This document shows, piece after piece, positions 34,365 to 45,213 of a stretch of DNA of 64,000 nt (position 1 is its first letter; each line of letters begins with the position of its first letter). The notes under the pieces are model-generated. The model did no database searches and was not told where the DNA came from. It was given only the letters and a program-made list of their open reading frames with translations. This stretch comes from Novakomyces olei (Eukaryota > Ascomycota > Novakomycetes > Novakomycetales > Novakomycetaceae). The translations under genes were made by a program, and so were the position numbers. The stretch is from positions 186,001 to 250,000 of the forward strand of contig JADEYG010000009.1 in assembly GCA_016906335.1 (NCBI GenBank), given 5' to 3'.

Positions 34365-35855
34365 ATGAGGTACGATGTTTCGTCGTACGAGGCCCTTGCC
34401 TCTGCGCCACTGCGGCCGGGGGATACTGTACACCTTTGGGGCCGCGATATTGTATGGACAAAGGACCACAAATCCCCAAGTTACTTTAGGCAGCTGGAAA
34501 CCCGGGGAGATTTACTGGCAGACACGGTTTTGCCACATCTTTTAGCCCTAAAGGGCGGAGACGGCGACCTGTACGAGCGGCTAAAGCGCAGTGAGACTGC
34601 GGAAGCGTATGCGCTAATCGAGCAGCTTCAGACTGTGCCACATTGGGTGGACTGGGCGCAAATCCGACGGGGTCAGGACGTGTTTTTCGCTTACGGTCCG
34701 TCTTCAGTAGCCGCTCTTTTTGCCAATTCTCTAGTAGGCGGACTCGCACACGGACGGGCGACAGCCGTGCTGGATCGAACGGGTGGGTTCGCCGTTAAAA
34801 CCGCTCGTCGACGGCTTCTGGAGACAATGCAATTTGTATTGGACGTTATGACGAGCGACCAGCTCGGGCCTAATACGACAGGGTGGACGAGTATCGTACG
34901 CGTCCGGCTACTGCACGCTGTAGTAAGAGCGCGTGTTGGGGACGCGGCAGCGGCAGAATTATCCCCTTCAAAAGATCCTTCAAAAGACGCACGAGGCTCT
35001 GTCAGTGGGGCAGAAGGCAAGCAATCTTCCTGTCAGACTGATAGCCTGATCGGCAGATCAGATAAGCTTTCCAGCCAGCCAAACACGCGCTCTGGTCAAC
35101 CGCCTGTCGCTATAAATCAGTCGGATATGCAGGCGACGATTGACGTCTTTTGTGGAACGCTGCTCTTCCACGCGTACCCCCGAACTGGGGTTAAACCGAC
35201 CGCTCAAGAGACGGAAGACTTTGTGGCACTTTGGCGTCTTGTCGCCTACCTCATCGGCTGTGAGGGCACTGAAACAGCGTGGAGCAGTGCTGCTCTTGCT
35301 CGCGCATCGATGGAGAGCCATTTTGTTAATGATATGTGGCCCCTGCAAGACGGACAGGGTGGTAGTATTGTCAGAAAGCTTACGGATAATACGCTAGTGG
35401 CCATGTCGAATCAGCCTCCTGTTCGTGCTTCGTTTTCTTTTGTTGCCGCTCAAGTCGAGTTTCTTAACGGCAGTAAATTGTCGCACGAAGCACTCGGCAT
35501 TAAGCCTGCTACCTTGTACTTTCGCATTATCGTCCATACTCAATGGATCATGGCCGGACTGTATATCCGGGCTACTCGCGCTGTGCCCTGGCTAAGGCAG
35601 CGCCGCATAACACTGCTGAGACAAGTTTTTCCCAGGGTTTTTGTCACGGGGCCCATGGGACTAGGGCATGTAACCCGGTTCCCTTACCAGTACCGTGTAA
35701 AGGCGGGTAGTACCACGCCAGAGTGTCCCTCTGACTTTGATAGAAGTGTAATCGGGTTCGGTATAGAACGATCGGCGCTTAGGGTTTTATGGTTTTTGGC
35801 GAGTTTGTTTGCCGGCATGATTGCCGTGTTGGTTTATTTGGTGACGCAAAGGTAG
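34365..35855 (+). CDS. mpaB/Lcp-type (DUF2236) heme oxygenase-like protein
   Basis: Single exon of 496 residues. The central domain has the features of the MPAB/Lcp catalytic family (ER-bound oxygenase mpaB, rubber oxygenase Lcp): AHGRATAVLDRTGGFAVKTA and GWTSIVRVRLLHAVVRARVG, whose histidine corresponds to the likely heme ligand, preceded by a conserved Arg-rich helix (TARRRLLETMQFVLDVM). A Ser/Asp-rich insertion (about 205-245) precedes NQSDMQATIDVF. One hydrophobic C-terminal helix (LWFLASLFAGMIAVLVYLV) suggests membrane anchoring, facing the ER or cytosol. In Penicillium, mpaB-type enzymes cleave a prenyl chain; substrate here is unknown. No biosynthetic cluster surrounds the gene. Confidence 0.8.
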   Translation: MRYDVSSYEALASAPLRPGDTVHLWGRDIVWTKDHKSPSYFRQLETRGDLLADTVLPHLLALKGGDGDLYERLKRSETAEAYALIEQLQTVPHWVDWAQIRRGQDVFFAYGPSSVAALFANSLVGGLAHGRATAVLDRTGGFAVKTARRRLLETMQFVLDVMTSDQLGPNTTGWTSIVRVRLLHAVVRARVGDAAAAELSPSKDPSKDARGSVSGAEGKQSSCQTDSLIGRSDKLSSQPNTRSGQPPVAINQSDMQATIDVFCGTLLFHAYPRTGVKPTAQETEDFVALWRLVAYLIGCEGTETAWSSAALARASMESHFVNDMWPLQDGQGGSIVRKLTDNTLVAMSNQPPVRASFSFVAAQVEFLNGSKLSHEALGIKPATLYFRIIVHTQWIMAGLYIRATRAVPWLRQRRITLLRQVFPRVFVTGPMGLGHVTRFPYQYRVKAGSTTPECPSDFDRSVIGFGIERSALRVLWFLASLFAGMIAVLVYLVTQR

Positions 35856-36113
35856 AAGACGAAATGCAAAATAGTGTGGCAATGATTAATGCACAACAGG
35901 ATATCATTAAATAAATAATTTAAAACAGTAATATGTACACGAATGGTAGGAGAGGAGATACAATAGAGCACGGACTAATTTTCGCTAGTCCAAGATTCCT
36001 ACTTTGACCATTAAATGTCTACACTCGTATCTGATCCAGTTTGCTTTTTGTGTAATATTATAAAGGCTGCAATTATACAGTTTCCGTTCATTAATTAATC
36101 AGTAACAAAAGGC

Positions 36114-36842
36114 CTACATTATGGTGCAGCCCTTGCCATCCCCTGGTGGCGTTGGATTAATCTGCTTCTCGACCTCTGCAATAATCAGTTCGAAAGCCTT
36201 TGCCACGTTTTCATTATGACGGGCAGACGCCTCCGTCCAGGCTGCCTTCCACTCCTGTGCCAGTGCCTTGCCTTCCTCAGACGAAACAGCACGCTGATTC
36301 GCCAAATCTGCCTTGTTGCCAATGATAACAATAGGCACCCAGTCCGTCCCCGTATGATTCAGTATTTTATCGCGAATAATTTTGATCATCTCAAAGGAGC
36401 TTTTGCTGGTAATGCTGTATACGAGCACGTAGCCATGAATGCCGATGCTGTGTTTCGAGTTCAGGATCGAGTACTCGTCCTGGCCCGCCGTGTCAATAAT
36501 CTCAGTCGCATAATCCTGGCCCTTGTAGCGGATTATTTTGGAGAAGGTGTTTTCTATGGTGGGATAGTAAGACTCGACGAAATGGTTCTCCACAAATTGG
36601 ACAGTGAGCGAGCTCTTTCCCACCGATCTGTTTGCGTTAGAATGCAACGGAGACAGTTTGTTATTTGCAAATCGACACAGCAGTTTGAGTCAACATGGGC
36701 CAACACTGATAGTGGAAAAGAATAAAGCGATGTATCCAGATCGACCGACGCTGTGCCGATCGATTCTGTACCACGAAATATCGTATATACAAACTTACCG
36801 TGAGCCGAGCACTGCTATTTTTCTGCTCTTTGGCGGTGCCAT
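36114..36842 (-). CDS. RHB1: Rheb-family small GTPase
   Basis: Exons 36799-36842 and 36114-36627 give 185 residues. The splice restores the P-loop GSRSVGKSSLT (residues 13-23), with the Arg-Ser of the Rheb signature instead of the Gly-Gly of Ras. Switch I is YYPTIENTF, switch II DTAGQDEYS, then NKADL for base recognition and an EASAR-type SAK motif. The C-terminus CTIM is a farnesylation CaaX box. Rheb GTPases activate TORC1 or regulate arginine uptake in fungi, and are controlled by the TSC complex. The 171-base intron (GTAAGT ... TTCTAACGCAAACAG) splits the nucleotide-binding loop. Confidence 0.94.
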
Positions 36843-37461
36843 CGGGGATGTTAATATACTGTTTCCTGACTAACAATGAATTCAGCACTCGTGGCCGTGT
36901 CGCGCTCGAATTTCGAACGGCAGATTGTACTGTGTTTGCTGAATATGTAATTGACTGGCAAACTCGTTTCTATATTTGTGTAGTAGTATAAGCATAGAAT
37001 AAAGCGCCATACACAGTTTGACACGTCTGCGCGGTGTAACGATTAAAGTGTGTAACATTATAGCAATGTTACTTGTTGCCACTGACGATTTTATTGAATT
37101 TTTTTGCCTACTTTATAAAGTTGCTCGCAAGTACTACACAGTTCACGTGCCGCGAGAATCCATATGTGTCCATTATGAGGCGTCTTTTACTTTTGAAATT
37201 AAAAACATATATCGCGTTTTTGTAATGTGCAGGTATCGTTACTGCAGATTATCCTGTATTATCCGGTATATATATATAGATAGACACATATAGACAGCAA
37301 TCATAAAGTACGACTAGAACCTCGACACAAAATAAAATAATCAATTAAAACTGTCCTGTGCCTAATTTAGTGTAATCCGGCGATATAGAAAAATTTATAT
37401 TAGATAAAAATAAAAATAATTAAAATAATCAAAAAAAAAGTTTGAACATTAGACCGGCACA
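36843..37461. promoter_or_regulatory. Divergent promoter region RHB1/MEF1
   Basis: 619 bases between the starts. An A-rich stretch (aaaaataaaaataattaaaataatc) precedes MEF1. The small frame at 37018-37293 shows no family and I do not call it. Confidence 0.5.
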
Positions 37462-40054
37462 ATGCTTCTGCGAAGCAGTTTCGCGTGGCGCGCAGTATGC
37501 GCTCACGGCAGAAGCGCACTGCAGCGGCGTGCTGCTTCAAGCGTTGCCGCGGCTCAGGACGAGATTACCCGAGCTGCACAGCAAGATCCGGCGGCAGTTT
37601 CGCATGCGACAATTTTGCAGAATATGAGCCAGGCTGATGCAGACCGTTTGCGGTGGCAGCGCAATATCGGAATTTCCGCCCACATTGACTCGGGGAAGAC
37701 TACGTTTACGGAGCGCGTTCTTTTTTATACAGGAAGAATTAAAGAAATCCATGAGGTAAGCTCAATTGTTTTAGTGTTTTTTACATGAATGGGCACGGCG
37801 AAGCCAATTGAGTTTGTTTACCATTATTCGCGGTTGCGAAGCTTTCTATTGCGTTTCTGGATGATCGCTCTGCGATGAAAATTGTGTTGCATGGTCCTTC
37901 AGTCTAGGTTTCGACTAATTATTTATTATTTATTATTTATTATTTATTATTTATTATTTACTATTTATTTATTATTCAACTATTCTAAACAGACACAAGG
38001 TCAGGGGTCGCGACAGCATCGGAGCGAAAATGGACCACATGGAACTTGAGCGGGAAAAAGGTATAACGATTCAGTCAGCCGCCACCTACTGCGACTGGGT
38101 CAAGTCCGAGCAAGGCCAGGATAATACTTACCATATAAATATTATCGACACTCCCGGCCATATTGATTTCACGATCGAAGTAGAGCGGGCACTGCGAGTC
38201 TTGGATGGAGCAGTACTAGTTCTCTGCGCTGTCTCTGGCGTACAGAGCCAGACAATGACAGTCGACAGGCAGATGCGCCGGTACAATGTGCCGCGTATAA
38301 CGTTTATAAACAAAATGGACCGTATTGGATCCAATCCCTGGAGGGCAATTGACCATGTAAACAAGAAACTCAAGATTCCAGCGGCCGCTGTGCAGATCCC
38401 GATAGGAGAAGAATCCGGTTTCAAGGGCGTAGTTGATCTTGTAAACATGGAGGCAGTTTATAATCGTGGAGAGCGTGGAGTACAAATAGTACGTGAGCCC
38501 ATACCATCAGAGTTACAGGAACTGGCGCAGACGAAGCGTGATCTTTTGATTGAAACCCTGGCCGATGTAGATGATGGCATGGCCGAGATCTTTTTAGCTG
38601 ACACTGCGCCCACATCGGCCCAGATACAGGCGGCTATTCGCAGGGCTACGACTGCCCTCAAATTTTCTCCTGTTTTAATGGGCTCGGCTCTGGCGGATAC
38701 AGGAGTGCAACTAGTCCTCGACGCTGTTTGTGATTACCTGCCCACACCTGCTCAAGTGGAAAACACTGCACTCGACAGGCAGAGGGACGAAGCGCCTGTC
38801 AAGCTGGTGCCTTACTTACAGCAGCCTTTTGTCGGCTTGGCGTTTAAACTGGAAGAAGGCAGGTATGGCCAACTAACGTACATCAGGGTCTACCAGGGCA
38901 CTTTACGCAGGGGCAGCACTATATACAATAGCGCCAAGGGCAACAAACGTGTCAAAGTCCCGCGGTTAGTAAGGATGCATTCAAACGATATGGAGGACGT
39001 TGAGGAAATCGGCGCTGGAGAAATCTGTGCCATGTTTGGCGTTGACTGTGCCTCGGGTGATACTTTTACCGACGGAGCATTGCAGTATACAATGTCGTCC
39101 ATGTACGTGCCTGACCCGGTGATTGCCTTGTCCTTGAAGCCCAAAGGCAAGGAAACTCCAGCTTTTTCCAAAGCACTGAACAAGTTTCAGCGTGAGGATC
39201 CAACCTTCCGTGTGCACATTGACTCGGAGAGTAAAGAGACGATTATCTCGGGTATGGGAGAGTTGCACTTGGAGGTTTACGTTGAGAGGCTGCGTAGGGA
39301 GTACAATTGCGAGTGTGTAACTGGCCGACCTCAGGTGGCCTTTCGTGAAGCAATTACTCAGCCAGCTGCCTTTTCGTACACCCACAAAAAACAAACCGGT
39401 GGAGCCGGACAGTATGGGAAAGTTGAAGGGTTCATTGAGCCCATGGAGGCTGGTGAAACTGAGGCTGTTGAAGACGCGGCAAGTAATAATAAAGGCAGCG
39501 AAAATAAAAATAAAAGTACCGAATTTGTTAACCGTGTGACGGGCGGAACCGTACCGGCACAGTACATTCCGGCAGTGGAAAAGGGATTCGAAGACGGGTT
39601 GCAGCGCGGATTTCTCGTGGGCCACCCGATCCAGGGCGTCAGGTTTGTTCTGGAAGACGGGGCTGCTCACAGTGTTGATTCCTCAGAATTAGCTTTTAGA
39701 CAGGCAGCAATTTTTGCGTTTAGAGAGGCTTATTTTAAAGCCGGACCCGTGGTTATGGAGCCCGTAATGGCCGTGGAAGTGACTGCGCCTACTGAGCATC
39801 AGGGTACAGTCATCGGTGGGTTGAACAAGCGCAAAGCCAGTATTGTGGACACGGAAATCGGAGAAGACGAATTTGTGGTTAATTGTGAAATTCCCTTGAA
39901 TAATATGTTCTCCTACTCGTCAGAGATCCGTGCGCAAACTCAGGGCAAAGGAGAGTTTACCATGGAGTTTTTGAAGTATCAGCCAGTGGCAATGGACGTG
40001 CAAAAGGAGTTGGTGGCAGAGTATAATAAAAAGCAGGCCAGTCGTAACGCGTGA
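37462..40054 (+). CDS. MEF1: Mitochondrial elongation factor G
   Basis: Exons 37462-37755 and 38000-40054 give 782 residues (yeast Mef1 has 761). The N-terminal 50 residues are Arg/Ala-rich, a mitochondrial presequence. G-domain motifs: AHIDSGKTT (73-81), IDTPGHIDF and [10 protein letters not shown]; the effector loop is [20 protein letters not shown], complete only after splicing. Domains II to V follow, including the domain III motif [11 protein letters not shown] and the domain IV stretch [13 protein letters not shown]. An insert of about 30 residues rich in Glu/Asn/Lys ([16 protein letters not shown]) interrupts domain IV. The protein translocates mitochondrial ribosomes. The 244-base intron includes a ttattta-type repeat and ends TTCTAAACAGACACAAG; the first AG (37992) is skipped because the frame needs the second. 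Confidence 0.95.
37917..37975. repeat. Seven-base (TTATTTA) tandem repeat in MEF1 intron
   Basis: About seven imperfect copies of ttattta in the intron, ending shortly before the branch site. Confidence 0.75.
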
Positions 40055-40558
40055 TAATCAAAAATTTGCAAATATAGAATTATATACGACTACGCTGAAG
40101 ACTAAGCTTTTTCACTATTCTTTTATTCGCATTTGGGCAGCATTGCAATCAATGATAACGGGAGGCTTAACGGGTGGCAAGCAGTTTTGCTTTGTGATTG
40201 TTGGCATGCTTGCTCGTGTTCTCATTTCTCTGGAACTGAAGGTTGATTTCCAAAAAGTACCTGTTGTTTTAGACATCATCGCCGTGTTTTCGTGGCATCA
40301 TATTGCCAACATAGAGCAACCATCATGACGATTAATATTATAAAGATTACAACTTGCTCGTCACAAGAGGACCCAATCTCCAGCACGCTGGTACTATGAC
40401 GTAAATGGCTATACAGAGCATGATAAATCGTTCAATTAGCAACTAAGAACAGAGAAAAATAGACAAGTGCAGGTGTCTCCGGGCAGAGGACAAGGTATCT
40501 TTAATATGTAGCATCTCTTTCGTAACCATACTATCAAGAGCACCGTCAAAAGTCACTT
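40055..40558. other. Convergent intergenic region MEF1/ISD11
   Basis: About 500 bases of 3' flanks. A short plus-strand frame (40143-40328) has no family. No gene supported. Confidence 0.6.
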
Positions 40559-41060
40559 CTAATCGAGGCCATGATCCGTAAGCCGGGCACGCGGCCCCTC
40601 GTCCTTGCCTCGAAGGCCGCCCTAACCGGTTAGAATAAAGCTTATGGTAACCAAGAACGAAAAGATAAGGAATGAAAGGAAGGGATAAAAAAGAAGAATA
40701 AAAGACTAATTTAAATAAATTTAAATCAATTTAAACCATGAGGCACCGTGATGATCCTAAACAGCAAACTCTATAAATTTGGACTTAAACGAAGGAGCAA
40801 GCCAAAATAAATACCTCAACGATCAGCTTGTCTTGCTGGTACATGCGGGAAATAGCAGCTTGTCGACGGACGAGGGAAAGGCTGCGGGAAGCTTCTTCTG
40901 CCAAAGCAGAGATGCGAACAGGATCTTGCTCATGGAGGTGCTGCCGGAACCCGTCGCGCGTACGGCGCACGGCGTATTCGCGAAAATTGTAAGGAAAGTT
41001 CTGTGCCGCCCTTAGAAGCTGACGATAAGTCGTGCGCAGCTGAGCTGGCGAAGTCGGCAT
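40559..41060 (-). CDS. ISD11: LYR-motif protein ISD11 (LYRM4)
   Basis: Exons 40815-41060 and 40559-40621 give 102 residues. Isd11 stabilises the cysteine desulfurase Nfs1 in the mitochondrial matrix for Fe-S cluster synthesis. The start matches the LYR family (AQLRTTYRQLLRAAQNF, with TYR in place of LYR), then NFREYAVRRTRDGFRQH, corresponding to the Isd11-specific NFREY motif, and RQAAISRMYQQDKLIVE. The last 20 codons (GGLRGKDEGPRARL onward) come from a small exon found after a 193-base intron ending ATTCTAACCGGTTAG. Without splicing the frame ends after nine unrelated residues. Confidence 0.9.
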
Positions 41061-41748
41061 TATGCTTGTCTGGTTTAGACCGTCGTCTTGTTTAGTCTTG
41101 ATTTGGAGATTAATTTTTAATTAGTCAATAAATTATTATATTATTATATTATTATATTAATTAATTAATTATTATATTAGTTAATTAATTATTTCTATTA
41201 TCAACTAGTATTACTCACTTTTATGATTATCGATAATAATAATGTCGTTGTGACACATACTTTAAACCGCAATATTGCGCGATAAGACCCAGTGTTGCTT
41301 ATAAAGTATACACATCGCTGATACATTACCCTAATCTTTTTAATCTGCAAGTAACCTCCTATAGCTATCAAATCTATAAAACAGAAATATGACGCGTTTT
41401 TCACACGTTTTCTTTAGCTTGATGAGCAATGCATGTGTCATCTCGAATTTCTTCCTAACCGACAGTCTCTGCGCAAACCCGTCCGTCGTGCTCCACTGCC
41501 CACATTTTTAACGAGTTTAAAGGCAACAAGAATCTGCCGCTATGCTTGCAAGGCAGCAACTGTGCAGAGTCTGATATTTTAAAAGTATTCGGGTCTGATC
41601 TTACTGCCCAACTGGTCTCCTGTTTCCTGTACTGCTCACACGCTTTTTCATCTGGCCGATCGGCGTCAAGATTGGAGTATCTACTGACTGGGCAGGGAAA
41701 GGAGTATTAGAAGATTAATTTAAAAAAAAATAGAAAAACAAAACAGAG
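41061..41748. promoter_or_regulatory. Divergent promoter region ISD11/RIB1
   Basis: 688 bases between starts with repeated ttattata and taattaatt runs at 41138-41195. No gene is seen. Confidence 0.5.
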
Positions 41749-42967
41749 ATGTTTACACGGCCAAGCACGGGCTCGCCGGCTCACCATGGGTGTGGAGCAA
41801 ACACTCCTCTACTCGGCCGGTTTGACAGCGCAAGCGAACTGCCTTTGGATCAGGACAAAGTTGAAGGCTCTAGCGGCCAGAATGCTTCTCAGAATAGTAC
41901 TAATGAAGCCGGCAACGATATCGCGCGGCCATTGTCGCCTTATGCGGCCGCGGGAGCTCCTCTGCCCGCAGTTCTTCCTCAAGTAACGTGCCTTGTCCGT
42001 GCACGTATCCCCACTGTCCATGGTACAGAGATCTTTTTACATTTATATCGCAACAGCGCGGATACAAAAGAGCATTTAGCTATCGTCTTTGGAAACTCTA
42101 TCCGCTCACGGTCGCTGGACGCTGTGCGGCCCGGTGAAACTGAGATGGATCGTATGATTAGAGGCGCTTACAATGGCCGTCTTTACCCTGGCCGGCAGAG
42201 TTCGTATGATAGCCCAGTGGCAGATATTGCAGACGGTACTACGACCAGTAACGCTCCGCCTGGGACGGTGCCCGTAGAGTCACACACTTTTGATCCGGAA
42301 AAGGGGCCTTTAGTTCGGATTCATAGTGAATGTTACACCGGCGAAACTGCCTGGTCTGCCCGGTGTGATTGCGGTGAGCAGCTGGATGAGGCGGCACGGT
42401 TAATGGATATTGCCGGCGAAGGCGTTATTATCTATCTGCGGCAAGAAGGCCGGGGCATTGGTCTCGGCGAGAAATTAAAGTATGCCGCCCGCTTTGCTTT
42501 GAGATTGGTTTATTTTGTCTTTGCTAAATTGTTGCTTTTGTAAATTTATTGGATACAGATATTACATTTGATAATAGTATTTTTCTTTTTTTCTTTCTTT
42601 CTTTGTATTGCGTGCGTTTGCTATATACTTTACGGCACTTCTAACATATCATAGAGCATACAATTTACAAGATTTGGGAAGTGACACGGTGGAGGCAAAC
42701 TTACTACTGCAACATCCAGCCGATGCACGGTCGTATGGAATTGCGACGGCAATGCTGATGGACTTGAGTCTTGATCGCGTACAGCTTCTCACCAACAATC
42801 CGGATAAGGTTCAAGCAGTCGAAGGGCCTCATCACGAAGTGAAAGTGACGGGTCGAATTGCAATGATACCACGATCATGGCGAGGTGAAGCTGGTGGTGT
42901 TACTGGCGACGAGGTGGGACGATACCTCCGTACAAAGGTCGAAAAAATGGGTCATTTGTTGTCATAG
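41749..42967 (+). CDS. RIB1: GTP cyclohydrolase II
   Basis: Exons 41749-42479 and 42655-42967 give 347 residues. The enzyme opens riboflavin synthesis by converting GTP to diaminohydroxyphosphoribosylaminopyrimidine. Key parts: [20 protein letters not shown] with the three zinc-ligand cysteines, [20 protein letters not shown], then across the intron [16 protein letters not shown] and LLTNNPDKV. The first 80 residues are low-complexity, as in other fungal Rib1 proteins. The 175-base intron starts GTATGC and ends TTCTAACATATCATAG. Confidence 0.95.
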
Positions 42968-43483
42968 TAGCTTGTGTTTTGGTTCTGTATTTACACCTCT
43001 AATTTAGATCATTCGTTCTAGAAGAGCTGGTCCTTATTCGAAGTTTAGTGCTTTGCGTATTGCAATCATTGTTTCAGTACAAGTCCAATATTCGTACGTT
43101 TTAAAGAGCAAAAGATAAGTCAGGGCACATCAAGATCTTAAACTAGAAGCGAATACTGCAGACCTGTTGAGAACAGCAAACTTATTCTTCATTTCCACGA
43201 GTTTAACTTTGTGAGAAGGCTTATAAAGCCGCAATACTCGACTCGACGTTCGGCTCTCACACTGTATAAATATAACTAGAAAAATAAATATAACCAGAAA
43301 AATAAATATAACCAGAAAAATAAATATAATCAGAGTAACTATACTCAGAGTAATAAGCACAGTAAAAATATAGCCAAATATCGACCAGTTTATGAGGCAC
43401 ACGTAGTGCGACGGTACGAGCAATCCAACCTGCGATAGCAATCACTCAGCAGCCAAAGCCGCAGAGCACAGCAAACACAGGCG
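42968..43483. other. Intergenic region RIB1 to CUS2 with 18-bp repeat
   Basis: About 515 bases. An 18-base tandem repeat (43267-43338) lies 150 bases before the CUS2 start. No gene seen. Confidence 0.6.
43267..43338. repeat. Four tandem 18-bp units
   Basis: Units at 43267-43284, 43285-43302, 43303-43320 and 43321-43338 share taaatataaccagaaaaa; units 2 and 3 are identical and 1 and 4 differ at a few positions. Confidence 0.85.
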
Positions 43484-44563
43484 ATGCAAGTGCCGCCACC
43501 TGAGAACAGCAGCGAGCCAGAGTTCGATCAGGTTAAAGGCCGCTGGACGGTTGAAGTGGAGACAGACGGCACTGAGTGGGAGTACGATGACTCGCTGCAC
43601 CGCTGGGTGCAGAGCATCGATGACGATGCTCTGCGGCAGCAGCAGTTAGCCTATGGAGGCACAGCAGATGAGGCAGATACAAAGCCTAAAGGCAAGCGCA
43701 AGAGAAAGGCAGTTGCAGTGGAAAAAGAGCCTCAACAAAACACGGCAGTTTACGTGACAAATCTGCCGCAGGATGTGACAGAGGACGAATTGGCTGCCGT
43801 GTTTAGCAAATGTGGAGTGCTTAATGTAAGCGTGGACACGGGCCGTCCACGGATCAATATATACCGCGATCAACACGACGTGCCCAAGGGCGATGCTCTC
43901 GTAGTGTACTTTAAACCACAAAGTGTGGTAATAGCACTGCAAATGCTGGACGACACTGAACTCCGGCCGGGCCAGCGTATGCGGGTTCAGGCGGCGGAAA
44001 CACGGTACAAGAAAAGTGCGGCAGAACAAAAGTCTGCGGCTGCGGAAACTCAGTCTTTGGCGTATGAAAAACGGTTAAGAGCTCATAAAATGGCAGAAAT
44101 AAATAGTCGACTGGCAGACTGGGACGATGTGGATGGAAGACAGATCGTTTCCGGTGCCACACTGGCCGGAAATCACACTAGTTCTGAGCGCTGGAATAAA
44201 GTAGTCGTTCTTCGACACGTTTTTACTCTGGAGGAAGTTAAGGACGCTGCAGCAGAAATGGATATTCGCGACGAAGTACGTGAAGAGTGTGAGCGGCTCG
44301 GCCAGGTTACTAATGTAGTACTTTACGATCAGGAAGCAGAGGGCATCCTGACTGTAAAATTTCGAGAAAAGGAGGCAGCGGCGGCCTGTGTGGATTTGAT
44401 GGATGGCCGCTGGTTCGCTGGGCAAAGGTTAGAGGCGTCGCTTTACGATGGACGGCAAAGGTTTAGGAAAACGAGCAAGGCAGGAGAGCATTCTGGAGAG
44501 GGAATGAGCGAAGAGCAGCGGCTCGAAAAGTTTGGCGACTGGCTTGAGAAGGAGGGTGCGTAG
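43484..44563 (+). CDS. CUS2: Tat-SF1/Cus2-type U2 snRNA folding factor
   Basis: Single exon of 359 residues. The N-terminal DGTEWEYDDSLHRWV is the GYF-like tryptophan motif found in this family. RRM1 (about residues 87-170) has AVYVTNLP and DALVVYF. A basic linker is followed by a second, UHM-like RRM (about 243-330) with KVVVLRHVFTLEEV and DGRWFAGQRLEASLYDG. Tat-SF1/Cus2 binds SF3b1 (Hsh155) ULM sites and assists U2 snRNA refolding before prespliceosome formation. HSH49, another SF3b partner, lies 14 kb away. Confidence 0.9.
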   Translation: MQVPPPENSSEPEFDQVKGRWTVEVETDGTEWEYDDSLHRWVQSIDDDALRQQQLAYGGTADEADTKPKGKRKRKAVAVEKEPQQNTAVYVTNLPQDVTEDELAAVFSKCGVLNVSVDTGRPRINIYRDQHDVPKGDALVVYFKPQSVVIALQMLDDTELRPGQRMRVQAAETRYKKSAAEQKSAAAETQSLAYEKRLRAHKMAEINSRLADWDDVDGRQIVSGATLAGNHTSSERWNKVVVLRHVFTLEEVKDAAAEMDIRDEVREECERLGQVTNVVLYDQEAEGILTVKFREKEAAAACVDLMDGRWFAGQRLEASLYDGRQRFRKTSKAGEHSGEGMSEEQRLEKFGDWLEKEGA

Positions 44564-45213
44564 AGCGCCGGACATTGTGTAGGGGCTTTCAGATCGCGCA
44601 GAGTGCTTGAGCACTTTGCCACAGTGGAACCGTACTCGCCAATTGTTCTTGGGAACTGTACATATATAAAAAGTTGGGCAATGCAGATCGCGACAAGGTT
44701 TAAACATGATTTTAGGATTTGTGAGGCATGTTTTTTGGTCCTATCTTGGCGCACAGCTGATGGTTGAATGGTTGAATGGCAGAATTGCTTTAATTCACGG
44801 CAATAATCGGTCTCTGTATTGGGTTGGAAATATATAAATATATAAATTTCAGATAGTAAAATTCAGATGTTAAAATTCAGATTATTATCTGTCTAGTATT
44901 AGCTGTTTAGCGAAATGAAGTTATATAACGTGCATTAAGAATATGTATTTTCATCTTTTGGAATATAGAATTTTATAGTATGGAATTTTAGAATATGGAA
45001 TTTTAGAGCCTTTCAATATTTAGTGAATAAATAACTTATCGGATTATATAAAGCCACGACTACGATCGCAGCGAGTTGTAATTAATTTATTTAATATATG
45101 GCATTACAGATAAAACAATATGGAGAAAATATATAATTTTCGTGTACGAAAAAATTCATAAATATTGCAAATTAAATTACAAGCGCTGAAATCAAATTTC
45201 AGCAATCGACCAA
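44564..45213. other. Intergenic region CUS2 to co-chaperone
   Basis: 650 bases of AT-rich flanking sequence with repeated gaattttagaatatgg-like words near 44960-45010. No gene seen. Confidence 0.6.

Noticed and set aside
40561-40630. tRNA-like or other RNA gene in the GC-rich patch
   Set aside because: No cloverleaf or internal promoter boxes; the patch is the second exon of ISD11.
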